NCBI RefSeq assembly: GCF_011694515.1
Contig: NZ_CP050192.1
Location: forward strand, 1,449,534-1,513,533
Direction of reading: 5' to 3'
Source: Mycobacterium sp. DL592
GTDB taxonomy: Bacteria; Actinomycetota; Actinomycetes; Mycobacteriales; Mycobacteriaceae
Length of the DNA: 64,000 bases
Below the pieces are notes generated by a model. The model searched no databases, had not been told where the DNA came from, and saw only the letters and a list, made by a program, of their open reading frames with translations. This document shows positions 54,619 through 64,000 of the stretch, in pieces (the first letter of the stretch is position 1; each line of letters opens with the position of its first letter). Both the position numbers and the translations under genes were made by a program.

Positions 54619-55641
54619 ATGAGCGCGCATTTTCCTGACCCGCAAACGGTGCGCGCCGCACTCAGCCTGGCGGCGCGCGCACCCTCGGTGCACAACTCCC
54701 AGCCCTGGCACTGGCGAGTGGGGCCACACAGCATCCAGCTCGACGCCGACCCCAGCCGGCATCTGCCCAGAACCGACCCGGACCGCCGCGACATGCTGAT
54801 CAGCTGCGGTGCCACCTTGCATCACTGCACGGTGGCCCTGGCGGCGATGGGCTGGCAGGCCAAGGTCCACCGGTTCCCGAACCCAGCCGATCGCGACCAC
54901 GTCGCCTCGCTCGAGCTCCACCCGCAAGCACCGGGCGAGCTCGACGTCACCCTGGCCGCGGCCATCACCCGTCGGCGCACCGACCGACGCACCTACGGTT
55001 CCTGGCCGGTGCCCGTCGGCGATATCGCCCTGATGGGTGCACGCGCTGCCCGCGCCGGGGTGATGCTGCGCCAGATCGAGCTGCTGCCGCAGCTCAACGC
55101 GATCGTGGCCGAGTCGGTCGCCAGGCACAACACCGACACCGACTACCTCACCGAGCTCAACGCGTGGAGCGGGCGGCACGGATCGGTGGCCGGGGTACCC
55201 GCCCGAAACGCCCCGCCGGTCGATTCTCGCGCCCCCATCCCCGCGCGGGCCTTCGCCGGACCCGCGCTTAAACAACCCGCGCTGGCGTCTCCGGTCGAGG
55301 ACAACGGCGTGATGCTGGCGCTGGGCACCGAGACCGACGACGACCTGGCCCGGGTCCGGGCCGGGGAGGCCACCAGTCTGGTGCTGCTGTCGGCAACCGC
55401 GATGGGCCTGGCCACCTGCCCGGTGACCGAACCGCTCGAGATCCCCGAGACCCGTGAAGCCGTGCGGGCCGACGTATTCGGCACCAGCGGGCACCCGCAG
55501 ATGCTGCTGCGGCTCGGCTGGGCGGCTATCAACGCCGACCCGCTGCCGGCCACCCCGCGGCGCCCGCTTCCCGACATCGCGGACTGGCTCAACGACGGCG
55601 CCTTCATCGTCGGTGCCGACGCAGTGAGCAAAGCGGGGTAG
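54619..55641 (+). CDS. Acg-family FMN-binding nitroreductase-like protein
   Basis: 340 aa, ATG 54619. The beginning LAARAPSVHNSQPWHWRV and RRDMLISCGATLHH, with two nitroreductase-like halves, match the Acg family (Rv2032, Rv3127, Rv3131 in M. tuberculosis), which sequesters FMN and belongs to the DosR regulon. A good DosR box precedes it. Probably a flavin store or reductase used in hypoxia. Followed after 10 bases by the Rv1733c-like gene. Confidence 0.9.
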   Translation: MSAHFPDPQTVRAALSLAARAPSVHNSQPWHWRVGPHSIQLDADPSRHLPRTDPDRRDMLISCGATLHHCTVALAAMGWQAKVHRFPNPADRDHVASLELHPQAPGELDVTLAAAITRRRTDRRTYGSWPVPVGDIALMGARAARAGVMLRQIELLPQLNAIVAESVARHNTDTDYLTELNAWSGRHGSVAGVPARNAPPVDSRAPIPARAFAGPALKQPALASPVEDNGVMLALGTETDDDLARVRAGEATSLVLLSATAMGLATCPVTEPLEIPETREAVRADVFGTSGHPQMLLRLGWAAINADPLPATPRRPLPDIADWLNDGAFIVGADAVSKAG

Positions 55642-55651
55642 TGCCGCCGGT

Positions 55652-56245
55652 ATGGACACCATCGTGACCGGTCCGCACGGGTGGCTCTGGCGGCTGTTCA
55701 CGCGAAATGCCCTGGTGCGCACCAGCGACCGAGTCGAATCGTTGGTGTCGATCCTGGCCGTCGCCCTGGTGCTGCTGGCCCTGCCGCTCGCGGGAGCGAT
55801 CGGTACCGAGGTGCACGCCAGTCGCAGCGCGGCCTACCAGGAGCAGGTGCGGACCCGCCACACCGTGGCGGCGACGGTACTCGACGACAGCACCTCGACG
55901 GTTCGGCCCTATGAGGTGTCCTTCGACGTCCACGCCCGCTGGTACGACCACGGCGTTGCGCACGAAGATGTGTTCGGCTGGGATCGACCCGCCGGTGTCG
56001 GTGAGAAGCTCACGATCTGGGTCGACGAGGCGGGCGCCTATACCGGTCCGCCGATGCCCCCGCGGCGGGCAGCCAGCGATGGCATCGTAGCCGGTGTCGT
56101 GCTGTGGCTGTCGGTGCTGACCGTGGTCGCCTCGGTGACCGGGCTGGTGCGCTTCCGCCTCGAGCGGCGCAGGCACGCCCAGTGGGACCGGGGGTTACGC
56201 GCCCTGGTCGGTGACGACGGCGGGCGCACCAGTACCGAGCACTGA
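55652..56245 (+). CDS. Rv1733c-like dormancy membrane protein
   Basis: 197 aa. Two membrane segments (about residues 30-52 and 145-167) enclosing an extracytoplasmic loop. The start LWRLFTRNALVRTSDRVES and the middle IWVDEAGAYTGPPMPPRRA match Rv1733c, a DosR-regulon membrane protein of unknown role. Probably co-transcribed with the nitroreductase. Ends 2 bases from the convergent 56248 gene. Confidence 0.88.
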   Translation: MDTIVTGPHGWLWRLFTRNALVRTSDRVESLVSILAVALVLLALPLAGAIGTEVHASRSAAYQEQVRTRHTVAATVLDDSTSTVRPYEVSFDVHARWYDHGVAHEDVFGWDRPAGVGEKLTIWVDEAGAYTGPPMPPRRAASDGIVAGVVLWLSVLTVVASVTGLVRFRLERRRHAQWDRGLRALVGDDGGRTSTEH

Positions 56246-56247
56246 CC

Positions 56248-59200
56248 TCACGGGAAGCGCAGCGTCGTTCCCGGCGTAAGAGTTTGCACCTGCCCGCGGC
56301 ATTCGATCTCGATCGCGGGATGGTCGGCCGGATCGACACTGACCTCGGCGCTGCGGCCGTGGATCGTCAGGTGCAACCGGTAGCCGCGGTAGAAGATCGG
56401 CAGGCGAAGCGCCCCAAGACTTTCCGGCCACATCGGGCTCAGGATCAACCGGTCGGCGCGGGTCTCCAGCCCGGTGAAGCATCGCTGCAGCAGGTCGATG
56501 CTTCCGGCCATGGCGGCGACGTGGATTCCTTCGGCCGTGGTGCCGCCCTGGATGTCGGCCACATCGGACATCAGGACCTGCTGGAAGTAGCGCATCGCCC
56601 GTTCGCGGTCACCGCGGGCCAGCACCCAGGCGTGCACCACACCGCTCAGCGTCGAACCGTGCGAGGTGCGGTGCAGGTAGTAGTCGACGGTCTTGGGGAT
56701 CTGCTCCGGGGTGAGCCGGTAGCCCATGCGGGCGAACAGTTCCCGAAGTTCGTCGGACGACAGCAGGTAGAACAGCATGAGTACGTCGGCCTGCTTGGAG
56801 GCGCGGTAGCGGTTGACGCTGTCGTTCTCGGCCTCCAGGATGCGGTCGAGTCGCTGGATGTTCCCGTAGCGCTCGCGGTAGCCGTGCCAATCGAGTTCGG
56901 CCAGTTGGTCATAGCCCTGGAACTGGCTGATGACACCCTCATGGAAGGGGACATACATCCGCCGGCTCACCTCGTCCCACCGGTCGAGTTCGCGGCCATG
57001 GATGCCCATGGTCTCCATCAGGTCCAGGCGGTCGCGCAGCGGCAACGCATCTAGGGCGTCGAGGGCGCGCACGATCACCCACACCGCCATCACGTTGGTG
57101 TAGGCGTTGTTGTCGATACCGTCGTAGGGCCGGTCAGGGTAGCCGGAATGGAACTCGTCGGGCCCGATCACCCCCCGAATCACATAGCGGCCCAACGCTT
57201 CGTCGTACTCGGCGCGACTCACCCAGAAACGGGCGATCTCGGCCAGCATCTCTGCGCCGTTCTCGATCAGATACTCCAGGTCACCGGTGACCTGGTAGTA
57301 CTGCCAGACGTTGAAGGCCACGGCGATACCGATGTGGTGGGCGCGGGCGCTGGCATCGGGATTCCAGTGCCCCGAATTCGGGTTGAGGTGCAGCTTCTGG
57401 CTCTCCTCGCGCCCGTCGCTGCCGGACTGCCAGGGGAACATGGCCCCGGCGTAGCCCGCCTCCGCGGCGGCGCGGCGCGCCTCGGGAAGCCGGCGGTAGC
57501 GGTAGCGCAGCAGCGAGCGGGTGATCGCCGGGAAGCGCAGGTTGAGCACCGGGAACACGAACAGCTCGTCCCAGAAGATGTGGCCGCGATAGGCCTCGCC
57601 GTGCAGGCCACGTGCCGGCAGCCCGGCATCGAGGTCCACGGCACGGTTGGGCACCGTCTGCAACAGCTGCAGCAGGTGCAGACGCACCACCCGCATGGCA
57701 TCGGGATTGTCGTCGAAGGCGATGTCGAAACGCTCCCACAGGTGCGCCCATTCGCGGACGTGCCCGTCGCGCAGATCGCTGTAGCGGCCGAGCTGGCTCA
57801 GCAGCCGGTGCGCGGCTTCACCCGGTTCGGAGATGGCGTGGTCGCGGCCGGTGAAGATGGTCGCCATCTTCTCCACGGTCACCGACTCACCCGGTGACAC
57901 CGACACCACGAAGTCGTGACCGGTGCGGCGTTCCTCGTCGACGAAGCGGCTGTCGATCTCGAGTGCGTCCTCGCCGCGCCACACGGTGGTGCGGGCGGCC
58001 ACCGCGATCGGGATCCGCGACTGCACCGTCTGGCACACCAGCAGCACCGAGTCGGGGGACAGCTCGCGGGTGGTGGTGGCCACGAGGTGGTCATCGGAGA
58101 GGTCCCGGTAGCGGTCCACCCCCGAATTGCGCACATCGCCGTCGATCAGCGACAGGAATTCGATTGTGCCCGACCAGTCTTCGGCCCAGACGGTGGTCTC
58201 CAGGGCGCAGGCGTGCGGCAGGTGCATGGCCGCGATACGCCGCTGCGCGACCCGGCAGGTGCGCCCGCCGGGGTCGCGGAACCGGAACTCCCGGTACAGC
58301 TCGGCCTGGCGCAGGTCCATGTTCTGCCGATAGGACAGCAGGTTGGCCGAGTCGATGTCGAACCAGTCACCGCCGTCGATGCGGAATTTCAGCGACAGCC
58401 AGTTCGGCAGATTGACCAGGCTCTCGTTCTCGATGCGAACGCCGGACACCTCGTCGGTGAGGCGGTTGTAGAGCCCGGCCGAGTACGTGCCGGGGTAGTG
58501 GAACGTGCCGGCGTCGGCCTCCGGCGCGCAGCCCCGGGTGGCCCGGTATCCGTTGCCGACGGTGCACAGCGCCTCACGCAGCCGCTCCTGCTCGGGGATA
58601 TAGCCGCCGAAGGTGAACGACCAAGGGCTGGAGAGAATCTGACGGTCGACGTCACACTGCTCGACCAGTCGTTCGACGAACTCGCGGACGTGCGTCGGGT
58701 CGTCGAGGGAGTATCGGGCGGCGGTGCAGCGGTTGCCGTCCTCGGAGTGGCGCACCACGATGCCGATGCCGTCGTGCAGCACCGAGTCGAACCCGTCCTC
58801 GTCGGTCAGGTCGTCGCCGAGGTAGATCGGCAGCAGGGGTTCCTGGCCGGCCACCTGGTCGACGATCCACTCCAGCGTCTTGCCCTTGTCCCAGTCCATG
58901 TTCGGCCGCAACTCGACGACCTTGCGGCCCGAGGTCACCTTCAGGCCGTGCCGCACACCGGCGCGGTGTACCGCGGCGGTGGCCACCGCTTCGGCATCGG
59001 TGCCGCCGTTGCGGTAGTGCACCGCGACGGCGAACCGCTTGTGCTCCACGAAGATTCCGGTGATGTCGGCGAGTTCTGCCCGCAGTTCGTCGGCGGCCTG
59101 CGCCAGCAGCGGTGCGGCCGCCGCGGCGGTCTCGTTCTCGCGGTGGACCCCGTCGGGGCCCACCATCTCGAACCCGTGACTGCCCGCATACCACAGGCCC

Positions 59201-60180
59201 GGGATCCCGATCCGGTCGCGGATGTCGTCGAGCCCGCGACCGGAGAGCACTGCGACGGGGTACAGCGCGGCCAGCGACTGCAGTGCCTTGTCGGCGCCGG
59301 GAACCAGCGTGGCCGCGCCCGGATCGTCGACGATGTCCGACAGGGTGCCGTCGAAGTCGAAGAACAGTGCCGGGCGGCGGGCGGCCACCACACCGGCGAT
59401 CTGGCCGAAGGACAGCAGCGCATCGGGCAGTGCCGACATCCGCCGGTCGATGGCGCGCACGGTGACGTCGGCGAGATCACCGATCACCGTGTCGGCGCCG
59501 TATCTCAGCAGACTCTCGGCAGCCTGGCCGCTGCGGTCGACGCCGATCACGAGCCCGAACCCGCCGGCCCGCCCCGCCGCCACCCCGGCCTCGGCGTCCT
59601 CGACCACCACGCACCGTCCGGGCCTGGCGCCCAGCCGGCGGGCGGTCTCCAGCAGCATGGCCGGGTCGGGCTTGCCCGGCAGTCCCAACCGCTCGGCGGT
59701 GATGCCGTCGACCCGGACCGCGAAATAGCTACCGATGCCCGCGGATTCCAGCACGCGTTCGCAGTTGCGGCTCGCCGAGTACACCGCCGTACCCACCCCG
59801 AGCTCGTCGAGGCGGCGCACCAGCGCCACCGTGGACTCGAAGGTCGGCACCCCGTCGGCGATGCGCGCGAGGTAGAGCTGCTGCTTTCGGTTGCCCAGCC
59901 CGCAGATGGTGTCGGAGCCCTCGTCGGCCGGTGAGCCCCACGGCAGTGTGATCGAGCGAGAAGCCAGAAAGTCCCGCACCCCGTCGTAGCGCGGTTTACC
60001 GTCGATGTAATGCCGGTAATCGGTGGGGGTGAAGTCGTAGTCGCAGAAGAGTTCGGCCCACGCTTGCTCGTGTATCGCCGCCGTGTCGGTGATCACACCG
60101 TCGAGGTCGAACAACACCGCGTCGTGGTAGCGCGGGTCGATTGCCACCGGCAGGCCGATGTCCGCACTGTCGATGCCCAT
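56248..60180 (-). CDS. otsB1: Trifunctional HAD / trehalose-phosphatase / GH65 protein (OtsB1-like)
   Basis: 1310 aa. Three domains: a beta-phosphoglucomutase-like HAD (about 1-245, FDLDGVITDT), an OtsB trehalose-6-phosphatase-like HAD (about 265-500, FFDFDGTLSDI, YLGDDLTDEDGF) and a GH65 phosphorylase or hydrolase (about 520-1310, catalytic acid in GVIGPDEFHSG). It matches Rv2006 of the M. tuberculosis dormancy regulon in size and order. Together the parts could split a trehalose- or maltose-type disaccharide with phosphate and convert the beta-glucose-1-phosphate. Divergent from the USP gene; likely DosR-controlled. Confidence 0.93.
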   Translation of the reverse strand: MGIDSADIGLPVAIDPRYHDAVLFDLDGVITDTAAIHEQAWAELFCDYDFTPTDYRHYIDGKPRYDGVRDFLASRSITLPWGSPADEGSDTICGLGNRKQQLYLARIADGVPTFESTVALVRRLDELGVGTAVYSASRNCERVLESAGIGSYFAVRVDGITAERLGLPGKPDPAMLLETARRLGARPGRCVVVEDAEAGVAAGRAGGFGLVIGVDRSGQAAESLLRYGADTVIGDLADVTVRAIDRRMSALPDALLSFGQIAGVVAARRPALFFDFDGTLSDIVDDPGAATLVPGADKALQSLAALYPVAVLSGRGLDDIRDRIGIPGLWYAGSHGFEMVGPDGVHRENETAAAAAPLLAQAADELRAELADITGIFVEHKRFAVAVHYRNGGTDAEAVATAAVHRAGVRHGLKVTSGRKVVELRPNMDWDKGKTLEWIVDQVAGQEPLLPIYLGDDLTDEDGFDSVLHDGIGIVVRHSEDGNRCTAARYSLDDPTHVREFVERLVEQCDVDRQILSSPWSFTFGGYIPEQERLREALCTVGNGYRATRGCAPEADAGTFHYPGTYSAGLYNRLTDEVSGVRIENESLVNLPNWLSLKFRIDGGDWFDIDSANLLSYRQNMDLRQAELYREFRFRDPGGRTCRVAQRRIAAMHLPHACALETTVWAEDWSGTIEFLSLIDGDVRNSGVDRYRDLSDDHLVATTTRELSPDSVLLVCQTVQSRIPIAVAARTTVWRGEDALEIDSRFVDEERRTGHDFVVSVSPGESVTVEKMATIFTGRDHAISEPGEAAHRLLSQLGRYSDLRDGHVREWAHLWERFDIAFDDNPDAMRVVRLHLLQLLQTVPNRAVDLDAGLPARGLHGEAYRGHIFWDELFVFPVLNLRFPAITRSLLRYRYRRLPEARRAAAEAGYAGAMFPWQSGSDGREESQKLHLNPNSGHWNPDASARAHHIGIAVAFNVWQYYQVTGDLEYLIENGAEMLAEIARFWVSRAEYDEALGRYVIRGVIGPDEFHSGYPDRPYDGIDNNAYTNVMAVWVIVRALDALDALPLRDRLDLMETMGIHGRELDRWDEVSRRMYVPFHEGVISQFQGYDQLAELDWHGYRERYGNIQRLDRILEAENDSVNRYRASKQADVLMLFYLLSSDELRELFARMGYRLTPEQIPKTVDYYLHRTSHGSTLSGVVHAWVLARGDRERAMRYFQQVLMSDVADIQGGTTAEGIHVAAMAGSIDLLQRCFTGLETRADRLILSPMWPESLGALRLPIFYRGYRLHLTIHGRSAEVSVDPADHPAIEIECRGQVQTLTPGTTLRFP

Positions 60181-60216
60181 AGCTGCGACCCTGCCACAAG
60201 CGCACCCGCGCGATCA

Positions 60217-60252
60217 GGGCCTTGTGGCCATCCGGTAGGTGACCAAGGCCTC
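60217..60252. promoter_or_regulatory. Two DosR-like half-conserved boxes in the divergent promoter
   Basis: GGGCCTTGTGGCCA (60217-60230) and GTGACCAAGGCCTC (60239-60252) each match 9 of 14 positions of the DosR core and are roughly inverted copies of each other. They lie 37-72 bases from the otsB1-like start and 59-94 from the USP start. AGGGCCTTGTGG also occurs upstream of the WS/DGAT gene. Confidence 0.45.
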
Positions 60253-60310
60253 ATGATCACGGGGACCGTTAGACCTAGCGTTGGAGACAGCGCAGAAGAA
60301 GGAGAATGAA

Positions 60311-61198
60311 ATGTCAACTCCGACAACTCATCGCGGAATTCTGGTCGGCGTCGACGGATCGCCGGAGTCCAAGGTCGCCGTGGACTGGGCCGCACGCGAC
60401 GCGGCGATGTACGGCGCGCCACTGAAATTGGTCCACATTCTCAACCCACCGGTGGTGATGACCTTCCCCGAGGTTCCGTTGCCGCCGGGATATCTGCAGT
60501 GGCAGGAGGAATCGGGACAGGAGATCCTCGACGCCGCGGTCCGGACGGCCGCCGAGGCCACCCGGGACCATCCGATCGAGATCACCAGCGAGATGGTGGC
60601 AGGCCCCACCGTGCCGACCCTGGTCGAGCAGACCAAGGACGTCGGGCTCGTGGTCGTCGGCTGCCGCGGCCGCGGCGCGCTGGCCCGCAGCCTGCTCGGA
60701 TCGGTCAGCACCGGACTGGCCCACCATGCCCACTGCCCGGTGGCGGTCATCCACGACGAGGACCCACTGATGGCCCACCCGTCGAAAGCACCCGTGGTGG
60801 TGGGAATCGACGGATCGCCCGCCTCCGAGCTGGCCACCTCAATTGCGTTCGAGGAGGCCAGTTTCCGCGGAGTCGATGTACTGGCCGTGCACGCCTGGAG
60901 TGACACCGGGGTCTTCGAGTTCCCCGGGGTGGACTGGTCGACCATGCAGGCACTCGGCGAGGAGACCCTCAGCGAGCGGCTGGCCGGCTGGCAGGAGCGT
61001 TATCCCGACGTGCCGGTGCGCCGGGTCGTCGTCGCCGACCGGCCCGCGCGTCAGCTCATCGAGCAATCCGAGTCCGCGCAACTCGTCGTCGTCGGCAGCC
61101 ATGGCCGCGGCGGATTCGCGGGAATGCTGCTGGGTTCGGTCAGCACCGCGGTACTGCACGGGGTCCGGATGCCGGTGATCATCGCGCGCAGTTCCTAG
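60311..61198 (+). CDS. Tandem universal stress protein
   Basis: 295 aa from ATG 60311 (GGAG 7 bases ahead). Two UspA domains (about 8-145 and 158-293), each with an ATP-binding GxxG…GS motif: [20 protein letters not shown] and [20 protein letters not shown]. This is the Rv2005c/Rv2623 type, DosR-regulated in M. tuberculosis, binding ATP and promoting growth arrest. Divergent from the otsB1-like gene as Rv2005c lies next to Rv2006. Confidence 0.93.
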   Translation: MSTPTTHRGILVGVDGSPESKVAVDWAARDAAMYGAPLKLVHILNPPVVMTFPEVPLPPGYLQWQEESGQEILDAAVRTAAEATRDHPIEITSEMVAGPTVPTLVEQTKDVGLVVVGCRGRGALARSLLGSVSTGLAHHAHCPVAVIHDEDPLMAHPSKAPVVVGIDGSPASELATSIAFEEASFRGVDVLAVHAWSDTGVFEFPGVDWSTMQALGEETLSERLAGWQERYPDVPVRRVVVADRPARQLIEQSESAQLVVVGSHGRGGFAGMLLGSVSTAVLHGVRMPVIIARSS

Positions 61199-61203
61199 CG
61201 GGC

Positions 61204-62949
<1,746 letters not shown>

Positions 62950-62961
62950 TTACCGGCGGGT

Positions 62962-63609
62962 TCAGTCTTCGGCGTGATGGCCCTGGCCGAGCTTGGAGAC
63001 GAACACCGCGGCCTGCGTGCGACGCTCCATTCCCAGCTTGGCCAGCAGCCGCGACACGTAGTTCTTGACGGTCTTCTCGGCCAGGAACATCCGGGCGGCG
63101 ATCTGCTTGTTGGTCAGGCCCTCACCGAGCAGGCCGAGCAGCACCCGCTCCTGTTCGGTCAGCCCGGACAGTGGGTCGGAGCGCTCGGCCGCGCCGCGCA
63201 GTTTGGCCATCAGCGCCGCCGCCGCGCGGTTGTCCAGCAGCGACCGTCCGGCCCCGACGTCCTTGATCGCCTTGGCCAGCTCCATACCTTTGATGTCCTT
63301 GACCACGTATCCGCTGGCGCCGGCCAGGATGGCGTCGAGCATCGCCTCGTCGGAGGTGAAGGACGTCAGCATCAGGCAGCGCAGGTCGGGCATCTTGGAA
63401 AGCAGGTCGCGGCACAGTTCGATGCCGTTGCCGTCAGGCAGCCGCACGTCGAGCACCGCCACGTCGGGTCGCAGCGCCGGGATCTGGGCCAGCGCCTGCG
63501 CCACGGAACCGGCCTCGCCGATGACGTCCAGTTCAGGGTCGGCGCCGAGCAGGTCGATCAGACCACGGCGGACGACTTCGTGGTCGTCGACGAGAAACAC
63601 CTTGACCAT
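62962..63609 (-). CDS. dosR: Dormancy response regulator DosR (DevR)
   Basis: 215 aa from ATG 63609 ([16 protein letters not shown]). Receiver domain with phospho-acceptor Asp54 (VLDVRLPDG) and a LuxR/NarL HTH ([25 protein letters not shown]). Master activator of the hypoxia response that binds the GGGAC boxes noted here upstream of the nitroreductase, WS/DGAT and USP/otsB1-like genes. Forms an operon with the USP upstream (63693) and dosS downstream. Confidence 0.96.
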   Translation of the reverse strand: MVKVFLVDDHEVVRRGLIDLLGADPELDVIGEAGSVAQALAQIPALRPDVAVLDVRLPDGNGIELCRDLLSKMPDLRCLMLTSFTSDEAMLDAILAGASGYVVKDIKGMELAKAIKDVGAGRSLLDNRAAAALMAKLRGAAERSDPLSGLTEQERVLLGLLGEGLTNKQIAARMFLAEKTVKNYVSRLLAKLGMERRTQAAVFVSKLGQGHHAED

Positions 63610-63692
63610 GGTGTGCCTTCCGGGTCGGCGCAGGGCGCGGCACGGATTCCGCACCCCTTACGGCAACGATATCCGCAGATAGGCCCGGATTG

Positions 63693-64000
63693 TCACAACA
63701 AGCGTTGCCGGTCGGCGACCAGTACTGAGCAATCGGTGTTGTGCAGGGCCGCCGAGCCCGTCGGTCCCAGCAGTTCCTCGATGCTCTCGGCGTTGCGGGC
63801 ACCGACCACCACGAGCTGGATGTCGGGCCCGTGCTTGGCCAGGTAGTTCAGCACGCTGCCGTGCACGGCGACCGGTTTGACGTCCAGGTCGGGGTAGCGG
63901 TGCTTCCACCGGGTGATCCGCCGGTCCAGCTGGGCGCGCACCATCCGGTTGCCGTCGGCCACCGCGTGGGTGTCGTGGACATCGGTGTAGCGCGACTGCC
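63693..64000 (-). CDS. Universal stress protein, C-terminal part (partial, Rv3134c-like)
   Basis: The frame runs off the right edge of the window; 101 codons are visible (…DVHDTHAVADGNRMV). It contains PDIQLVVVGARNAESIEELLGPTGSAAL, a Usp ATP-site with the usual G-rich loop less regular than in 60311. Position just upstream of dosR-dosS matches the Rv3134c-devR-devS operon. The true start and promoter with DosR boxes lie beyond 64000. Confidence 0.88.
   Translation of the reverse strand, partial: QSRYTDVHDTHAVADGNRMVRAQLDRRITRWKHRYPDLDVKPVAVHGSVLNYLAKHGPDIQLVVVGARNAESIEELLGPTGSAALHNTDCSVLVADRQRLL

Noticed and set aside
57916..59934. 672-codon plus-strand open frame over the otsB1-like gene
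   Set aside because: Mirror of a conserved three-domain protein; no start signal or recognisable domain.
60262..60275. GGGACCGTTAGACC as a third DosR box
   Set aside because: Only 8 of 14 core positions fit; the right half is poor.
60301..60317. GGAGAATGAAATGTCAA as another CGAGAAT site
   Set aside because: It is the Shine-Dalgarno and start codon of the USP gene; only one half matches.

Overview
This 64 kb GC-rich window looks like the chromosome of a mycobacterium, most likely an environmental, fast-growing Mycolicibacterium-type species. The evidence is a complete mce operon, Mce-associated membrane proteins, a mycofactocin-type SDR, a WS/DGAT acyltransferase, the DosR-DosS dormancy two-component system with its universal stress proteins, and many P450, acyl-CoA synthetase and steroid-type catabolic genes. 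No tRNA, rRNA, CRISPR array or insertion sequence was seen. Coding density is very high and many neighbouring genes overlap by 4 bases.

Layout. (1) 1-9.7 kb: the end of a YrbE permease, then mceA-F and a secreted protein as one operon, with a Mce-associated membrane protein and a second small secreted protein beside it. (2) 9.8-17.2 kb: a P450 divergent from a TetR regulator, an MmpS-like secreted protein, a divergent enoyl-CoA hydratase / acyl-CoA synthetase pair, a KstD-like flavoprotein and an IclR regulator. (3) 17.4-26.6 kb: an eight-gene operon with an MhpC/MhpA/MhpB-type aromatic meta-cleavage module, a KstD-like flavoprotein, a luciferase-like monooxygenase, an SDR, a cyclase-family hydrolase and a second alpha/beta hydrolase. 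(4) 26.6-30.1 kb: a WS/DGAT with a DosR-like box, and a P450 plus mycofactocin-type SDR pair. (5) 30.3-36.3 kb: a sugar kinase, then a LysR - amino-acid/amine permease - (R)-amine transaminase - alanine racemase string that reads as an (R)-amine utilisation operon. (6) 36.5-46.4 kb: an SDR and TetR with paired operators, then ferredoxin, P450, amidohydrolase, two M24 aminopeptidase-like proteins (one with lost metal ligands), a crotonase and a tandem-fused CoA transferase. (7) 46.4-54.5 kb: TetR plus NTF2-like protein, a second amidohydrolase with a FadD3-like ligase, two Mce-associated membrane proteins, another acyl-CoA synthetase with two small conserved proteins, and an orphan Bfd ferredoxin. 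(8) 54.5-64 kb: a dormancy island with an Acg-type nitroreductase, an Rv1733c-like membrane protein, a three-domain HAD/OtsB/GH65 protein, a universal stress protein, DosS, DosR and a second universal stress protein.

The most notable signal is a 17-bp near-palindrome, consensus roughly CGAGAATNNNATTMTCG. It occurs upstream of the acyl-CoA synthetase/hydratase pair, the meta-cleavage operon, the P450-SDR pair, the amidohydrolase-FadD3-like pair and the Mce-associated membrane genes, with a weaker copy near the mce end. It suggests that lipid-type import (Mce/Mam) and several catabolic modules scattered over 40 kb form one regulon for an unidentified, probably polycyclic or aryl-alkanoic, substrate. 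All functional names come from reading the sequence and from memory of the families; no database search was run.
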